Below, one piece after another: positions 1 through 10,560 of a stretch of DNA of 64,000 bases. Numbering within the stretch: position 1 is the first letter of the stretch; the number at the start of each line of letters is the position of its first letter. The notes beneath the pieces are model-generated. The model did not search any database and was not told the origin of the DNA. It was given only the letters and a program-made list of their open reading frames with translations. Both the position numbers and the translations under genes were made by a program. The DNA is from Cercophora sp. LCS_1 (lineage: Eukaryota > Ascomycota > Sordariomycetes > Sordariales > Lasiosphaeriaceae), in assembly GCA_036250225.1 (NCBI GenBank), contig JAPZLL010000028.1, positions 62,001-126,000 on the forward strand. Direction: 5' to 3'.

Positions 1-8
1 TCGCAGCC

Positions 9-1444
9 ATGGGAGACTCTCCTCCGCCCACGCCGCCTGCCAGGGCCCCGGAAGATGACGAGTGGCGATTCGAGATGATCACCTCGCCATGCGAATGGAT
101 CGAAGCTTACCGCCCGGGTGGTTACCATCCCGTCCATCTGGGTGACGTCTTCCACGATGGCCAGTACAAAGTCATCCGGAAACTCGGGGACGGCTCCTAC
201 TCGACTGTTTGGCTAGCCCGTGATCTCAAGTGGGTTTTCTGAACCTTGAAACTTTGAAAGACAATGTGCCAACCCCACCTCAGGAAGGGCAAATATGTCG
301 CCTTGAAGATTCTGGTCTCTGAGATCTCAGAGTTGACAGGAGAGCTGCAAATCTTGCGTCACATAGCCCAGGCCGCGCCAGAAGAAGCCAGCAAATACGT
401 CGTGCAGCTGCTAGACGAGTTCAGACATCAAGGTCCAAACGGAACGCACATCTGTCTTGTGTTTGAGCCAATGGGTCCCAGCGTCAACAGTATGGTCGAG
501 GAACTACCTCAGTTCAAGCCACGCATGTTTAGAATGAAAGTTCGGTATCCGCCTTGGATGGCGAAGAGTATCCTCAAACAGTCCCTACAAGCCCTCGACT
601 TTCTTCACAAGAACAACGTCGCGCATGGGGATTTCCAACCAGGAAACATGCTCTTCGCCCTTGATGATATCGACTCGGAGCCAGAGGACATGCTACGACA
701 AGAAGGGAACGAGGAATCCCAGTCAATCTCGCCACCAGTGCAGAGGCTAGACGGCAAGCCTGACCCATGGGCTCCCTTGTACCTTTGCATTGCGCAACCG
801 TTAGCACCGTTCACACCTTACGTCCCGAGTTTCAAGGTCAAACTGTCCGATATGGGCGGAGGTGAGCGACTTTCTTTGATTCCCGGTGACGAGAATGGCC
901 GTACTGATGATGCTTTTCCCCCGACGTAGCGTACCTCTTCTCTAACCCACCATCAAAGCCTCTCACTCCGCTTGGCCTTCGCGCCCCGGAGCTGGTTCTC
1001 AATGGGACCGTCAACAAAACACTGGACGTCTGGAGCTTTGGATGTCTTGTTTTTGAGCTCATCACCGGCCAGCCCCTATTCTGCGTCCCCGGAGACGAGT
1101 TTGAAGACGATGACCACCTCCTCATGCTCACGGCCCGCTTGGGCCCCCTTCCGGACGAGCTCTTCCAACAATGGAAGACATCGTCGCTGTACTTCACCCC
1201 CGAGAGACAGTTATACAATTGTGAGCTTGGCGGGGTCCCGGAAGGTCAAGAACCGTTGATGATTGAACAGACATCTATGGAGCGGTTGTTTGATAAGGCC
1301 GGCCCTGATGTAGACGAGGAAGAAGCGTCCAGAGTGAAGGCACTGATTCGGCGGATCTTGCAGTATGATCCAGCCAAGAGGCCTTCGACCGCTGAGATAC
1401 TGTGCGACCCCTGGTTTTCCGAGGATTCAAGTTCATCTTCGTAA
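9..1444 (+). CDS. SRPK-like serine/threonine protein kinase
   Basis: Three exons (9-229, 284-861, 930-1444) give 437 residues; frames close exactly at both GT/AG introns. The kinase fold is visible in order: glycine loop around residues 59-67 (LGDGSYSTV), VALK lysine at residue 82, catalytic loop HGDFQPGN at 188-195, and a metal-binding Asp in SDMG at 263. An APE-like APEL and DVWSFGC follow. A spacer between the lobes and the layout match the fungal SRPK-like group, which in other species phosphorylates SR-type splicing factors. The usual HRD...K is HGD...Q here, and DFG is DMG, so activity may be altered, although both aspartates and the Asn are kept. The start ATG lies 9 bases into the window; no upstream exon can be excluded. 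Family assignment is firm, substrate unknown. Confidence 0.85.
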
Positions 1445-1570
1445 TGAATCCGGGGTGCGGTGGGTATAACTGGAGATGCAAATGCTGAGGCTTTCTTAGG
1501 GTTGGGGGAGACAGAACTAGCTATTAGCTGACGGCAAAAGGATCAGACACGATCGAGGACCGGTTTCAGG

Positions 1571-2974
1571 CTAAGGTTTATTCACACAGGTATGATCAGC
1601 GCAGATGTTCCCTCTGCGTGCCCAGCTGCTAGCGTCCGAGACCAGGTAGTCGCGCACGTGGTAGGCGAGTTGACCGTCGTCGGTTGGGAAGGGGACGTCG
1701 TCGTACGAAAGTAGGTCTGCAACCTCGGCAGCAACAAGCGGCACAGCATACGAAGTGCCAGTTTTGGTGCCTGGGATGTCGCCGTCCATCAGGCAGGTAA
1801 CGCCCTCCCCTACCGCGTGTAGAGTGACCTGCGGTCCGCCCTAGGAGAACCTAGACCTGTCTCCCGCGGCGTTGGTCGACCCGACTACAATTAGTGGATA
1901 GGCTTGACCGGCAAAGATGCCGGGTACCGTGTCGACGTTTTCTCTGCGGGGTATTCGAGCATCGTTTCCCGCACTCACAGCAACAGGCACACCCAGAGCC
2001 AGGATCTCGCCGATCGTCTCGGCCAGCAGAGTGACTTGCAGAATAATACTTGGCTGAAAGATGGGCCCGGACAGGGACATGGTGATGACACTCGCTCCTC
2101 GTCGCTCTGGGTTTTCTCGAAAGTGGGCGAGCAGCTCGGAAAAGGCGGAGATCATCTCGAGCAAATGATACTCCCCCATGACAACGACCACGAGTGTGGC
2201 TTTTTTGGCAGCTCCGTATTGCTGGCCGACCGCCCTGCCAGCGGTACAGGTACTGTGAAACGCGGGCACCGAGTTGTCGCCTTCCGCTCTGCGACCCAAC
2301 GCCCTGGCTTTCTGGGTGAAGATGTGCGTATCGGCGACGTTTGGAAACTCTTCAGGATGGTTGCGGAAGGCGACGCCGAATTCAACGTGATACACGAAGC
2401 TCTTGCGGCCATTGTTGCTCTCGAAAACGTAGTTTTTGAGAGGGCTAGCATCCGGGACGGTACTGCAAGCAAAATACCACATCAGCCACACAGCTCGTTC
2501 CAAGGGAAAGGGATTGCCGAGGCAACATACCTTGGCTGGCTGATCGAAACCAACTCGGTCACAGCATCTCTTTGGGTATCAAAGTCAAAGGCACGTTTGG
2601 CCTTCGAAGGTATGTCGACTCTCTCGGCGGGTTTCATCATGACTGAGCTTGGAGTGAGTGGAGTGTTCGGCTCAATGCCCTTGATTCCAGGACTCTTCAG
2701 CGCCTCGTCTCTCTGCGACTCGGTCATGACGGTCGTCCAAAGCCAAAAGCTATCACTAGCAGCGGTTTCGTGGTGCCGGTTTGGCTCCGCTCCGGTCAAA
2801 GACTTTAGGAAGATGGCCGTCTCGTCGACCTGCGCGTCATTTTTGGCATCGGCTGGGAAGACCACCCATTTTTGCTGGTCCTGACGTCTTGGCAGCGCGC
2901 CTGAGGAGGCTGTGCGCAAGGACCAACTTTGAGGAATTCGAAACTCACATCTCTGGCGCTACCGCTGGGTCCAT
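1571..2974 (-). pseudogene. Subtilisin-like serine protease (S8) with an in-frame stop
   Basis: Modelled exons on the minus strand are 2974-2949 (uncertain), 2887-2531 and 2462-1571. The middle exon looks like an inhibitor-type prodomain. The last exon holds a His motif (HSTCTAG), an oxyanion region with SAGN and the Ser motif GTSYAVP. The usual Asp motif reads VEFG, with Glu in place of Asp. At 1843-1841 the codon is TAG inside FS-stop-GGPQVT, where relatives read FSQGG; the frame then continues unbroken to the Ser motif and a natural stop at 1571. A CAG to TAG change would explain it. The truncated product would lack the catalytic Ser. No signal peptide is visible. Read-through or a very short intron are less likely explanations. 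Confidence 0.75.
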
Positions 2975-3566
2975 GATATTTTCGACGGCCGACCGGAGTA
3001 CAAAGGCAAAAGGGTATACGGGCTGGCTTGGTATCGTCACAGCAGTCACTAAAAGGGCGGGTGAAACGACGTTGGTGATGGCAGCGCCCCTTTGGGGTCA
3101 CGGCCTCTTGTACCGTTTCGCGGGGCCATGCTTGGTATTCCCAGGCAGGCGACTCAGACAACGCTATTGGCTCTGAATGGTCGCCACCGCCGTCGGCCCG
3201 TCTGTTGGTCGTGACGCAACTGGGGAACATGGTGGCAGCGAACCGGCCCAATAGTAGGCTAATTGAAATCGCGATGGGTGGGGGCTTGGGGCTGTGTCAA
3301 GAGAGATGGGCAAACACGCCCGGGCAAAATTGGCCATCGCGGAGATAGGAAAGAGTGTTCCGGAGGGGTCGACAAGACATCGGGCAGGTGCGTTGGGGCG
3401 GGGTGCATCGAAAGGTAGGCGCGCCGCAACGCGCCTGGGAAGGAAGGGCCGCAGGAGAGAACTGCCGTTGATGGTCACAAGGCACAATGGAAGATTTAAC
3501 CAGGCATGAACCACTTCTCAATCTCCGCTACATTATCAGCCCTTATCCAAAAGCGCCAGGCCCGCC
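2975..3566. other. Intergenic, no recognisable gene
   Basis: Upstream flank of the broken protease and 3' flank of the next gene. Several open frames exist on both strands, but none shows a signal peptide, domain or repeat. A 5' exon of the protease could still hide here. Confidence 0.5.
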
Positions 3567-4679
3567 TCACTGGGACCACGGCGCCGGCCCGCGACGCATG
3601 AACTCCGCAGCGCCCCTGGCAGCAACAACAACTGGCTGATCTGAGAGAATTTCTGGGACCCTGCCCATGTTTGCCAGCAACGCGGCTTCCAAATTCTCCA
3701 AGAAGGCTCTTTCAACCGCATCTCCCGTTACCATGACCAGATCCGGCTTGGGAAAATAAGGATACTCCTCCATGATGGCCAACACCTGGCGCCGGGCCTC
3801 TTGCCAATACAGCTCCTCGGTGGCGTAGCCAGACATGGCATCGCGTCCCAGCGAAAAGTTCTCAGAGTGCCGATATTCGGGCTCCCACAGCCCACCAGCA
3901 TCCCAAATGGCCGCTAAAGCGACAGTCAGGGCCGTCTGGCTGTAGTGCACGCTGAGCAGCGAAACTTTAGGCATGGGCTCTAAGGCGCACTCGGTATCGT
4001 TCCACCATGCCTTGCAGAGGCCGCGTCCATGGCCGGCGTATGCCGACGACGATTCCCAAACCAAGGGGTGAAATTCGCGTCGCGGAGTCACATATCGAAG
4101 GCCCAGGTGGGCAGCCACATCTTCAAGGTCGTCCTGATAGAGCGCGACGAGATGCGAAGCAGTGAAGACGGCCTCTGTAATTCCCACGCCAAATGCGCCC
4201 TCCAGCTGAGACCGCAGGTGCCGGACGACGTCTGTGAGGACCCCGACCTCATACGAGGCAGGCAGGCCAACGGCTTTGAGGGCTGCCCGGGCTGCTTGGC
4301 GGGGCCAGTCTTCCCAGAACTCACCATCATCCTGGTAAGGCGGCCTGCGTTCCGGTCAGCGTGTTGACCCAGGGAGAGGCGCGGAGAAAACTTACGCTAG
4401 GTGTCGCGAGCTATCGAGCGACAGTCTTGACATGACCTCCCTGTATTTGGCCGCACCATGGTACACGGTTGTGTGCGTTTCAAGCTTTCCGTCGGCTCCC
4501 GTGAATATGATCGCTGCGGCACCAAAGGAGCTTTGAAGAGAGAATCCAACACTGAAATTCCGCGGTGCAGCTGTGAAAACATGCTGGGTGCTATGATCAC
4601 CGATTGCGAGCGAACAGGAAAAGAAGAGTGACGATAGACACAAAAGAAAGGAGAGAACGCAAGGAAATAAACGGGCCAT
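3567..4679 (-). CDS. Secreted Hsp70/actin-fold-like protein, unknown function
   Basis: Two exons, 4679-4396 and 4344-3567, separated by a 51 nt GT/AG intron in matching phase, give 353 residues. The start was chosen because a clear signal peptide follows (MARLFPCVLSFLLCLSS...). The middle (SHLVALYQDD) and end (MVTGDAV, then AARGAAEFMRR) resemble the C-terminal half of the Hsp70/actin ATPase fold, as in a fungal family I know from Fusarium and Colletotrichum. Canonical phosphate-binding motifs of Hsp70 are weak or absent. It may be a pseudo-ATPase of the secretory pathway. The gene model is good; the fold assignment is inference. Confidence 0.7.
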
Positions 4680-5031
4680 CTGTTTGCAGGGAATGAGATT
4701 GAGTCCCTCGATGATACGACCGGGTTGTTGGGTTTGTCGAACTTGGTGTTTGTGAAGCGTGGGCAACGCCCGATCGATGGTTGTCGGTCTAATTACAGCC
4801 TATGAGAGGCCAGACCAGGAGACAGCGAGATCGCCAACGGAATCGCCAACGCCAAGCCACCCCCCCAATCGATGAGATGCAAGAAGTGGAATCGCCTCAT
4901 GAGAGATAGAGCATAGAAGCATAGCTAAGCGCTGGCCAGCCCCGCAGCAGCACGGTTTCGGTTGGACGGCGCGGCCATTCCACCCCAAATTCGATGGCCA
5001 CGCCGCTCTGAAAGACCTTTTCATCCAGCGA
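4680..5031. other. Intergenic
   Basis: About 350 bases between divergent genes, probably holding the promoter of the Hsp70-like gene. No TATA-like box or repeat stands out. Confidence 0.4.
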
Positions 5032-5682
5032 ATGCGACGTGATGGGATCCCAGGTGTCAAGCCCTTGGCTAACAACACCGGCGCTCCTCTGCCAGAAACA
5101 CCGGCTCTCCCATCACCACCCGTTGAGAAAAACGAGTGTAGCGGCCTAAACGACGGGCTTTACGTAAGCCGTGACCCTGCGCGAGACGTCATCGTCAACG
5201 AGTTTTGCCCCGAAGCAGCCACCGCAGGCCCAATCTCTCGACGCTGCTATAACGGTACCCTAGACGAGATGGTCATCACCGTCCAAGGTCCACCCAGCTT
5301 CAGGCCAACAACCGACGATTGCATCGACAGTCTCTTGAACACCATCATCGACGGCTGCGAGGGCAACAATCCCAACAACCCCGAGAATTTCAAAGGCGGC
5401 GGGACTTTCCGCGAAGTAAATGACGTGGCATACACCGTCGAACCACAGGCTCCTCGCCAGCCGGCTGAACGAGGGAGGATGGGCAGGGTTCAGCGGTCTA
5501 GAAACGGCCGCCCCGTCTCAACATCAATTCCCAAATTCACTGCAATTTTTACCCCGCGCGAGGTCTTCAATCCAGGTCAATGTTCAGTAATCACCCCGCC
5601 GACACTGCATTCCGACGTCATAGGCGCTCGCATTCGGCACCCAATGCCTGACCACCTCAGACTTTTGTCATTCTTGGCGTAA
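5032..5682 (+). CDS. Hypothetical Cys-containing protein, possibly 5'-truncated
   Basis: One ATG-to-TAA frame of 216 residues. The central part (NECSGLNDGLYVS, then DDCIDSLLNTIIDGCEG, then GGTF and APRQPAERG) looks like a globular secreted fungal domain with paired cysteines. There is no signal peptide at this start. The last ~50 residues, after PRQPAERG, look unlike the rest. An upstream exon may be missing, or this is a degraded copy. Neighbours give no functional hint. I do not recognise a named family with certainty. Confidence 0.45.
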   Translation: MRRDGIPGVKPLANNTGAPLPETPALPSPPVEKNECSGLNDGLYVSRDPARDVIVNEFCPEAATAGPISRRCYNGTLDEMVITVQGPPSFRPTTDDCIDSLLNTIIDGCEGNNPNNPENFKGGGTFREVNDVAYTVEPQAPRQPAERGRMGRVQRSRNGRPVSTSIPKFTAIFTPREVFNPGQCSVITPPTLHSDVIGARIRHPMPDHLRLLSFLA

Positions 5683-5884
5683 GCCAGGAGAAAGTTGTCC
5701 CGTGACCGCGCGATTCGGACGTGATTGCCCCAATTCTCTGACGCGCTTCGACACGCCTCCATCTTGGCGCTTCAGGCAGACGGCGCGGCATTACGTTTGG
5801 GAGATGGCAGTGGGAGTAAGACAAAGAATATCTCTGTAGAAGCAATGACGTCGGGAATCGTGTTGGGTGAGTGCTGGACTTGAG

Positions 5885-5893
5885 GATATAAAC
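5885..5893 (+). promoter_or_regulatory. TATA-like box upstream of VOC gene
   Basis: GATATAAAC lies about 115 bases before the ATG at 6007 and is followed by a pyrimidine-rich leader (CTTTACCGCTTTCTTCTC). This is typical of fungal promoters. The rest of 5683-6006 holds no gene. Confidence 0.45.
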
Positions 5894-6006
5894 CCCTTAG
5901 TCTTTACCGCTTTCTTCTCAAAGCGATTACCCTCTTCATCAGCACCATCAATCCATCTTTTCCGAATTCTATCTGAACAAATATCAAAGTCACAGCCATC
6001 AACAAA

Positions 6007-6459
6007 ATGGCCCACCCCCACCCAACAACTCCCCCAACCCTCTACCTCAACATCCCCACCTCCTCTCCTACCGACTCTCTCGTCTTCTTCAACGCCCTGG
6101 GCTTCACCAACGTACCCGAGTACTCGGACGAACAAACCAAATCCTTCAGCCTCCCGGCCCCCAACGACTCAGTCTGCGTCATGGTGCACGGCCACTCGCG
6201 CTTCAAGACGTTTATGCGTCCAACGGCTGAGATTCCGGATGCTAAGAAGACTACCGAGGTTTTGTTTTCGATTAGCGTGAAGACCAAGGAGGAGGTTGAT
6301 CAGTGGCTTGCCAAGGCGGTTGAGGCGGGTGGGGAGAAGGATCCATATGTCATGGAGGGATATGGCGAGGCGTGTGGCATGTATACGCGCAGTTTTGGCG
6401 ACTTGGATGGCCATGTTTGGGAGGTTTGTGCCATGATTGGGCAGTGTGGTGGTCAGTGA
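6007..6459 (+). CDS. VOC-superfamily (glyoxalase/dioxygenase-fold) protein
   Basis: An intronless frame of 150 residues, normal length for a single-subunit two-motif VOC protein. The opening (PTLYLNIPTSSPTDSLVFFNALGF) is the first beta-alpha-beta unit. The end (GMYTRSFGDLDGHVWEV) carries the usual D-x-D-G-H-x-W-E signature, with Glu as a likely metal ligand. Such proteins include glyoxalase I, extradiol dioxygenases and antibiotic-binding proteins, and the sequence alone does not say which. Short intronless relatives are common in bacteria, so transfer is possible but not shown. The frame is bounded by a TATA-like promoter and a TGA stop. Confidence 0.8.
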   Translation: MAHPHPTTPPTLYLNIPTSSPTDSLVFFNALGFTNVPEYSDEQTKSFSLPAPNDSVCVMVHGHSRFKTFMRPTAEIPDAKKTTEVLFSISVKTKEEVDQWLAKAVEAGGEKDPYVMEGYGEACGMYTRSFGDLDGHVWEVCAMIGQCGGQ

Positions 6460-6614
6460 ACTTGGTGCTCCTTCCAAAGGGGTTGAAGATGGTATCATGG
6501 ATGGCGGGATATACGAGTCGTCCCGGAAAGAAAAGTTCAGTCTTTAGATTCGAATCATTAAGATTGTCGATTGTTCTCTGATCGTTAACTATTCGCTGCT
6601 TATTGCCTGGTTTC

Positions 6615-6875
6615 TTACTGTTGGCTGTCCTCCGCATCGAAGAACTCATCATCTGACTCAACACCCAAACCGTTCCCGTGATTCCACCTCTCAGCACAAT
6701 CCAACAAGCGCTCAAATCCCTCCCGCAACTCAAGCCTATGATCCCTTTCACTCAGCCTCTGAAGCGGTGTCCGTCCCTCGAAATCTTTCAGCGCCGTGTC
6801 TACCCCGCGCATCTTATCTGCATGCGCAGCAAACAACTCAATCATCTCAACGCCTCCTCTATACCTGTTCCCCAT
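6615..6875 (-). other. Out-of-frame ankyrin-like C-terminal segment of the preceding gene
   Basis: A frame overlapping the last bases of the 465-residue gene reads GVEMIELFAAHAD...GVDTALKDFEGRTPLQRL, the layout of one ankyrin repeat, then an acidic tail. It would follow directly if one G were absent from the GGGG run at about 6871-6874. Either a one-base insertion (true frameshift or sequence error) or an unseen intron separates it from the upstream frame. Confidence 0.5.
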
Positions 6876-8256
6876 CCGTGATCTTCCTCCTGAGGTTCAA
6901 AACACTTGGCTTTGGCTCTACAGCCAGAGGCTGACCCGAGAAAGTTCTGGTCCCCTTCCTCGAGATGCCAACCCACCCCTTGCTAGTCAGCGCGCGATGG
7001 TCAAAATCCTCTCGTCTCGAGTTGCATCCAACATCATTGCAATCACACGGAATCCGAAACACCGTCTTTCCCGGCTCTTTACGCTCGTACTCCAACGCAG
7101 TCGTATAAGACAAGGCCTTCCTGTCCACCTCCATCCTGCATCTCCGCACCGGACGGTTGAACCTCATGCTCGATACCTCATCCAGCAGTTTCACCAGGTC
7201 CACGAGTAGGTGCTGAAGGCGCCGGACACGGTGATCTGGGATCACCACAAGAGTGGTCTTGTTTTGGTCCTCATCTCGCTCCTTTGTGATCTTGTCTTCC
7301 TCATCGCGGAGTTTCCGGCACCTCTCTTCGTATTGCTTTTGTGTCATGTCTCCACTGTCCAATTTCCGCTTCAGGCGATCGAGCGATGCCTCGAGTTTTT
7401 GGGGGTTCTCCGATGGTTTCCACTTCGGCTGGCCCTCGGACTGCTCCTTGGTGTCGAATTTTGGATGCTCGGCGGTTTCTGGCGCAGAATAGAGGTACTT
7501 GAATCGGCGGTGGATGATCCTTTGTAGCTCGTCTTCGTAGCAACCAAAGACATTGGACAACTCCATCGAGCTGTCTTTCTCGTTCCCGGCGTCTTTGACC
7601 GCGTAGTTGTCCTTGAATTCGCGCCACTGCATCGTGCGCAGGCTCCCGTCGCTCCCCTCAGCGACAGTCATCGCTTCCTGGACGTGAAGAATGTCGTACT
7701 CAACCCAGCGCATCTCGAGATTTTCCCGTCCGTCGTAGTGCATGGATAGAAATTCGTCCTGGATCTTCCACAGAAGCTTCTTCAAGTCTTGGGATCCTGT
7801 GCCGCTCAAGCCCGCGAAGAACTGAGTCATCTCGCGGATGATGTGGACGCCGGCAAAGTATTGGCCAAGCAAGTAGGACGTAAACTTGTGGGTCCAGCCG
7901 TTGCCGTACACATTACATCGCACCGGGCTGTAATTATCGTCTTCGAGGATGTCGTAGAGCCAATTGGCGAGATCCCAAGAGGCGATGAGGAGAGGTACCG
8001 AGTATCGCGACAGTTGTTTTCGGTTTTTGCGTGCCTCCTTTCGGTTCTCGTTCAATCCGGACATCCACGCAGTGGCGATGGCGCCGAATAGAGCGAGGAT
8101 GCCCGTCAGGATGGCCGCAATAGTAGTGCCGTCGAGCATTTTGTTGATCGCTGGGATGCCCTGGGACCAGCTCAGAAAACGGAGAAAGCCATATCGCGCG
8201 CGTGGAGCGACCCACGCCCTTTTCATTCCCTCCATGTGAACGCCTCTCCAAGACAT
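6859..8256 (-). CDS. Membrane-anchored coiled-coil protein, unknown function
   Basis: A 465-residue open frame beginning at an ATG. A hydrophobic segment at about residues 43-65 (TTIAAILTGILALFGAIATA) follows a short basic N-terminus. A conserved-looking block (LLIASWDLANWLYDILED) comes next. A charged coiled-coil stretch is visible near residues 295-350 (KLEASLDRLKRKLDSG), and a Cys cluster CDCNDVGC lies near residue 410. I do not recognise the family; fungi have many such proteins with one N-terminal membrane span. The frame ends at TAG just where a second frame (6875-6615) continues with coding character, so the annotated C-terminus is probably not the ancestral one. Confidence 0.65.
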   Translation of the reverse strand: MSWRGVHMEGMKRAWVAPRARYGFLRFLSWSQGIPAINKMLDGTTIAAILTGILALFGAIATAWMSGLNENRKEARKNRKQLSRYSVPLLIASWDLANWLYDILEDDNYSPVRCNVYGNGWTHKFTSYLLGQYFAGVHIIREMTQFFAGLSGTGSQDLKKLLWKIQDEFLSMHYDGRENLEMRWVEYDILHVQEAMTVAEGSDGSLRTMQWREFKDNYAVKDAGNEKDSSMELSNVFGCYEDELQRIIHRRFKYLYSAPETAEHPKFDTKEQSEGQPKWKPSENPQKLEASLDRLKRKLDSGDMTQKQYEERCRKLRDEEDKITKERDEDQNKTTLVVIPDHRVRRLQHLLVDLVKLLDEVSSMRFNRPVRRCRMEVDRKALSYTTALEYERKEPGKTVFRIPCDCNDVGCNSRREDFDHRALTSKGWVGISRKGTRTFSGQPLAVEPKPSVLNLRRKITDGEQV

Positions 8257-10560
8257 GCATTTGGATCGACGTCATTGCTGGGAAATATCGCTGCGGGATC
8301 TATTGATTCGCGTTATCCGAGCTGTTTGATTTGCCGCAGCGTGATGTTTGCTGGCAGGCAAGCCTGTGGCGTTTTCAGAAAAGGTTAGACATTGCGTGTC
8401 CTGACAGGGGCGTTGCAGCCGCACACGGCCCGAGAGCGGCTCCTGATAGGCTGGATCACAGCTTTTCGCGTTGTGGCTGGCCGAACGAGGGCCTAGAACA
8501 CGCCGCTTGGTTTTGCGGAGCAAAAGGACCGACGCAAACCTCAACGAGGGGAGCGGTCTACCAGTCGGAGATACATCAATTGGACGGACAAGGCGATATG
8601 ATTTCTCGGCGGGTCGTGGTCCCGTAAGCCTGGGTACATTGTAATGAGGGTTGAAGTGGCCCGGAAGCCGAGGTCGGCAGGATAGATTGGGGTTGATGAG
8701 CTGGTGTTGTGATTTGTGGTTCGCATGGCCCGACATTGGTGGTTATGGAAGTGAAGTCTCGCAAACCTCGTTCCAGGTCCTGTCGGGAGGAGGCGCCAAC
8801 AACTGGTCCAGTCCCCACCTGAATCGGGGACCTCCTAAAATGCCCAACGCATATCACGAACCTGAGTTGAAGGGCATCAGCTTGGCTCAACCCAAAATCC
8901 AGGCTCGCAAAACTTGACTACAGCAACCAACTGGTCAACTCTTCTTATCCGGCGACGTTTCCTCCGCTTGCCGCAACATGTATACCCCCTCGGTGGTCCC
9001 TGTTACCATCCGCCCCAACCAACTTGACCCTGGGGTTCTTGACGGCCTCTTTCCCTCTGAGAACGGCCCATCACCACCGCCTAAAGCCAAAAGGCTTCCG
9101 GAACCGTACTTTTGTTATACCATCTTGGCTCCGTGCGGGTAAGCGACTCGGAAACAGAGCGGTCGCCGCCTGCCGCCACCGTCTGCGATGTCGAACTCTC
9201 TCACTTGTTAGTCAAGACGTCGGGCCAAAGGTTCCTACTGATCGCGGCAGCGATGGATGCCGGCGTGTTGCCATAATCGGCGCCAGGCCTTGTGTGCGCG
9301 TCCTGGTAGGTCTTGTTCGCACTGGTGCACTGAGGGAGACGCAGACAAATTCAGCCCTTGAAGCCGGGGTGACGCTCCCAACTTTCACCTCTATGGCGTT
9401 GACGATGCCTGGTCCATGATGCGGGTGATGATGTCCAGCGATTGGCATTTGGGAGGTCCGGTGGCTCGTGGTAGTCATCGGACAAAAACGCGGTGTCTGG
9501 TGAAGACAATATCCTGAGAACGTTGACTGTTGCGGACGGGTCTCTTGCGCTGTCGGCGGGCGATGGTTGCTTGGCTGGGCTGGCAGATGCAGCAAAAAAT
9601 TGTTGGCTCGAACAAGCTGTCAAGGGTTAGTCGGGGAAGTAGCCCATGGCGGCCGCGACGAGGGATATCAGAGGCCAATTTAGGCGGCGAGGTTGGCCTT
9701 GGGGCTGTGCCGGCGGAACGAGGGGCGGCATGGACAGCGACTTTACGATGGGAAGCGGGGTTGCGATGGGCAAAAGTCACCCAGTCTGGCTTCGAGAAAG
9801 ATGGAAAGGAGCCCGCTCTTCCATGTGCGTGCGGGGTTACCTGTAACCCCCGACATGCGGGAAGATGGGCGGCCCACGATTTGCGAGACATGGCAAGAGC
9901 GATCCTGGGGACATGCCCGGAGGGATGCACCATTGTGGACCATGGTGCATCTGTAGAGAAAGTCCAGCGTAATCTCGTGGAATGGTAGCTGGTGTCACAT
10001 TTTCCTCAGGAGATGATGGCCGTTTTCGATTTGGGACTCCGTATCGGGGTGGGTGGTGGGGCGCGCCGCCGCTGCGATTCTTACTTGGCTCCGGTTGTTT
10101 TGACCCCTGAACCCCTGCGTCATTGTTTTCTTTCGCATTTCGGTCGGGTTCCGATTGCGACGACAAATGCACCTGCGGACAGTTCATTAGGCGATCCAGT
10201 GGTGCTAGAAGCCTTTAACTACCAATCTTTACTATTTTGAGCCCAGTCTCATCAGGCGCAAATGTGCGAAAAGTGCGTTTGTGGTTCGGTGATACGGTTG
10301 CAACGACTTCGCGATGCCCTGTTATCTCCGTCCAGGGCATGTCTGCCTGATTTTAGGGCTCATAAAACCCCAAATCTGAAATGCCACGGAATGGCGAAAT
10401 ATCTACGATGCTCCTCATTGGCGGGGGACCAATGCCTCCCAGGATCCTTCAACTCACGTGCGCGCGTATTTATGCCGTGTTTCGCCGCGGGGTACCGTTT
10501 CTGCCCCCTTTCCCACATTCTTGGCTGCCACCGAGCTCTCCCTCACCAACCAACTTCAAA
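8257..10560. other. Gene-poor 2.3 kb region
   Basis: Open frames of up to about 150 codons occur on both strands, but none has a recognisable domain, signal peptide, plausible splice-linked partner or repeat. The immediate upstream region of the methyltransferase gene is near 10440-10560. It may contain regulatory sequence or decayed genes. Confidence 0.5.

Noticed and set aside
8272..10187. Several 100-150 codon frames on both strands as genes
   Set aside because: No domains, signal peptides or splice-linked partners, and the frames overlap each other on both strands as expected of GC-rich non-coding DNA.
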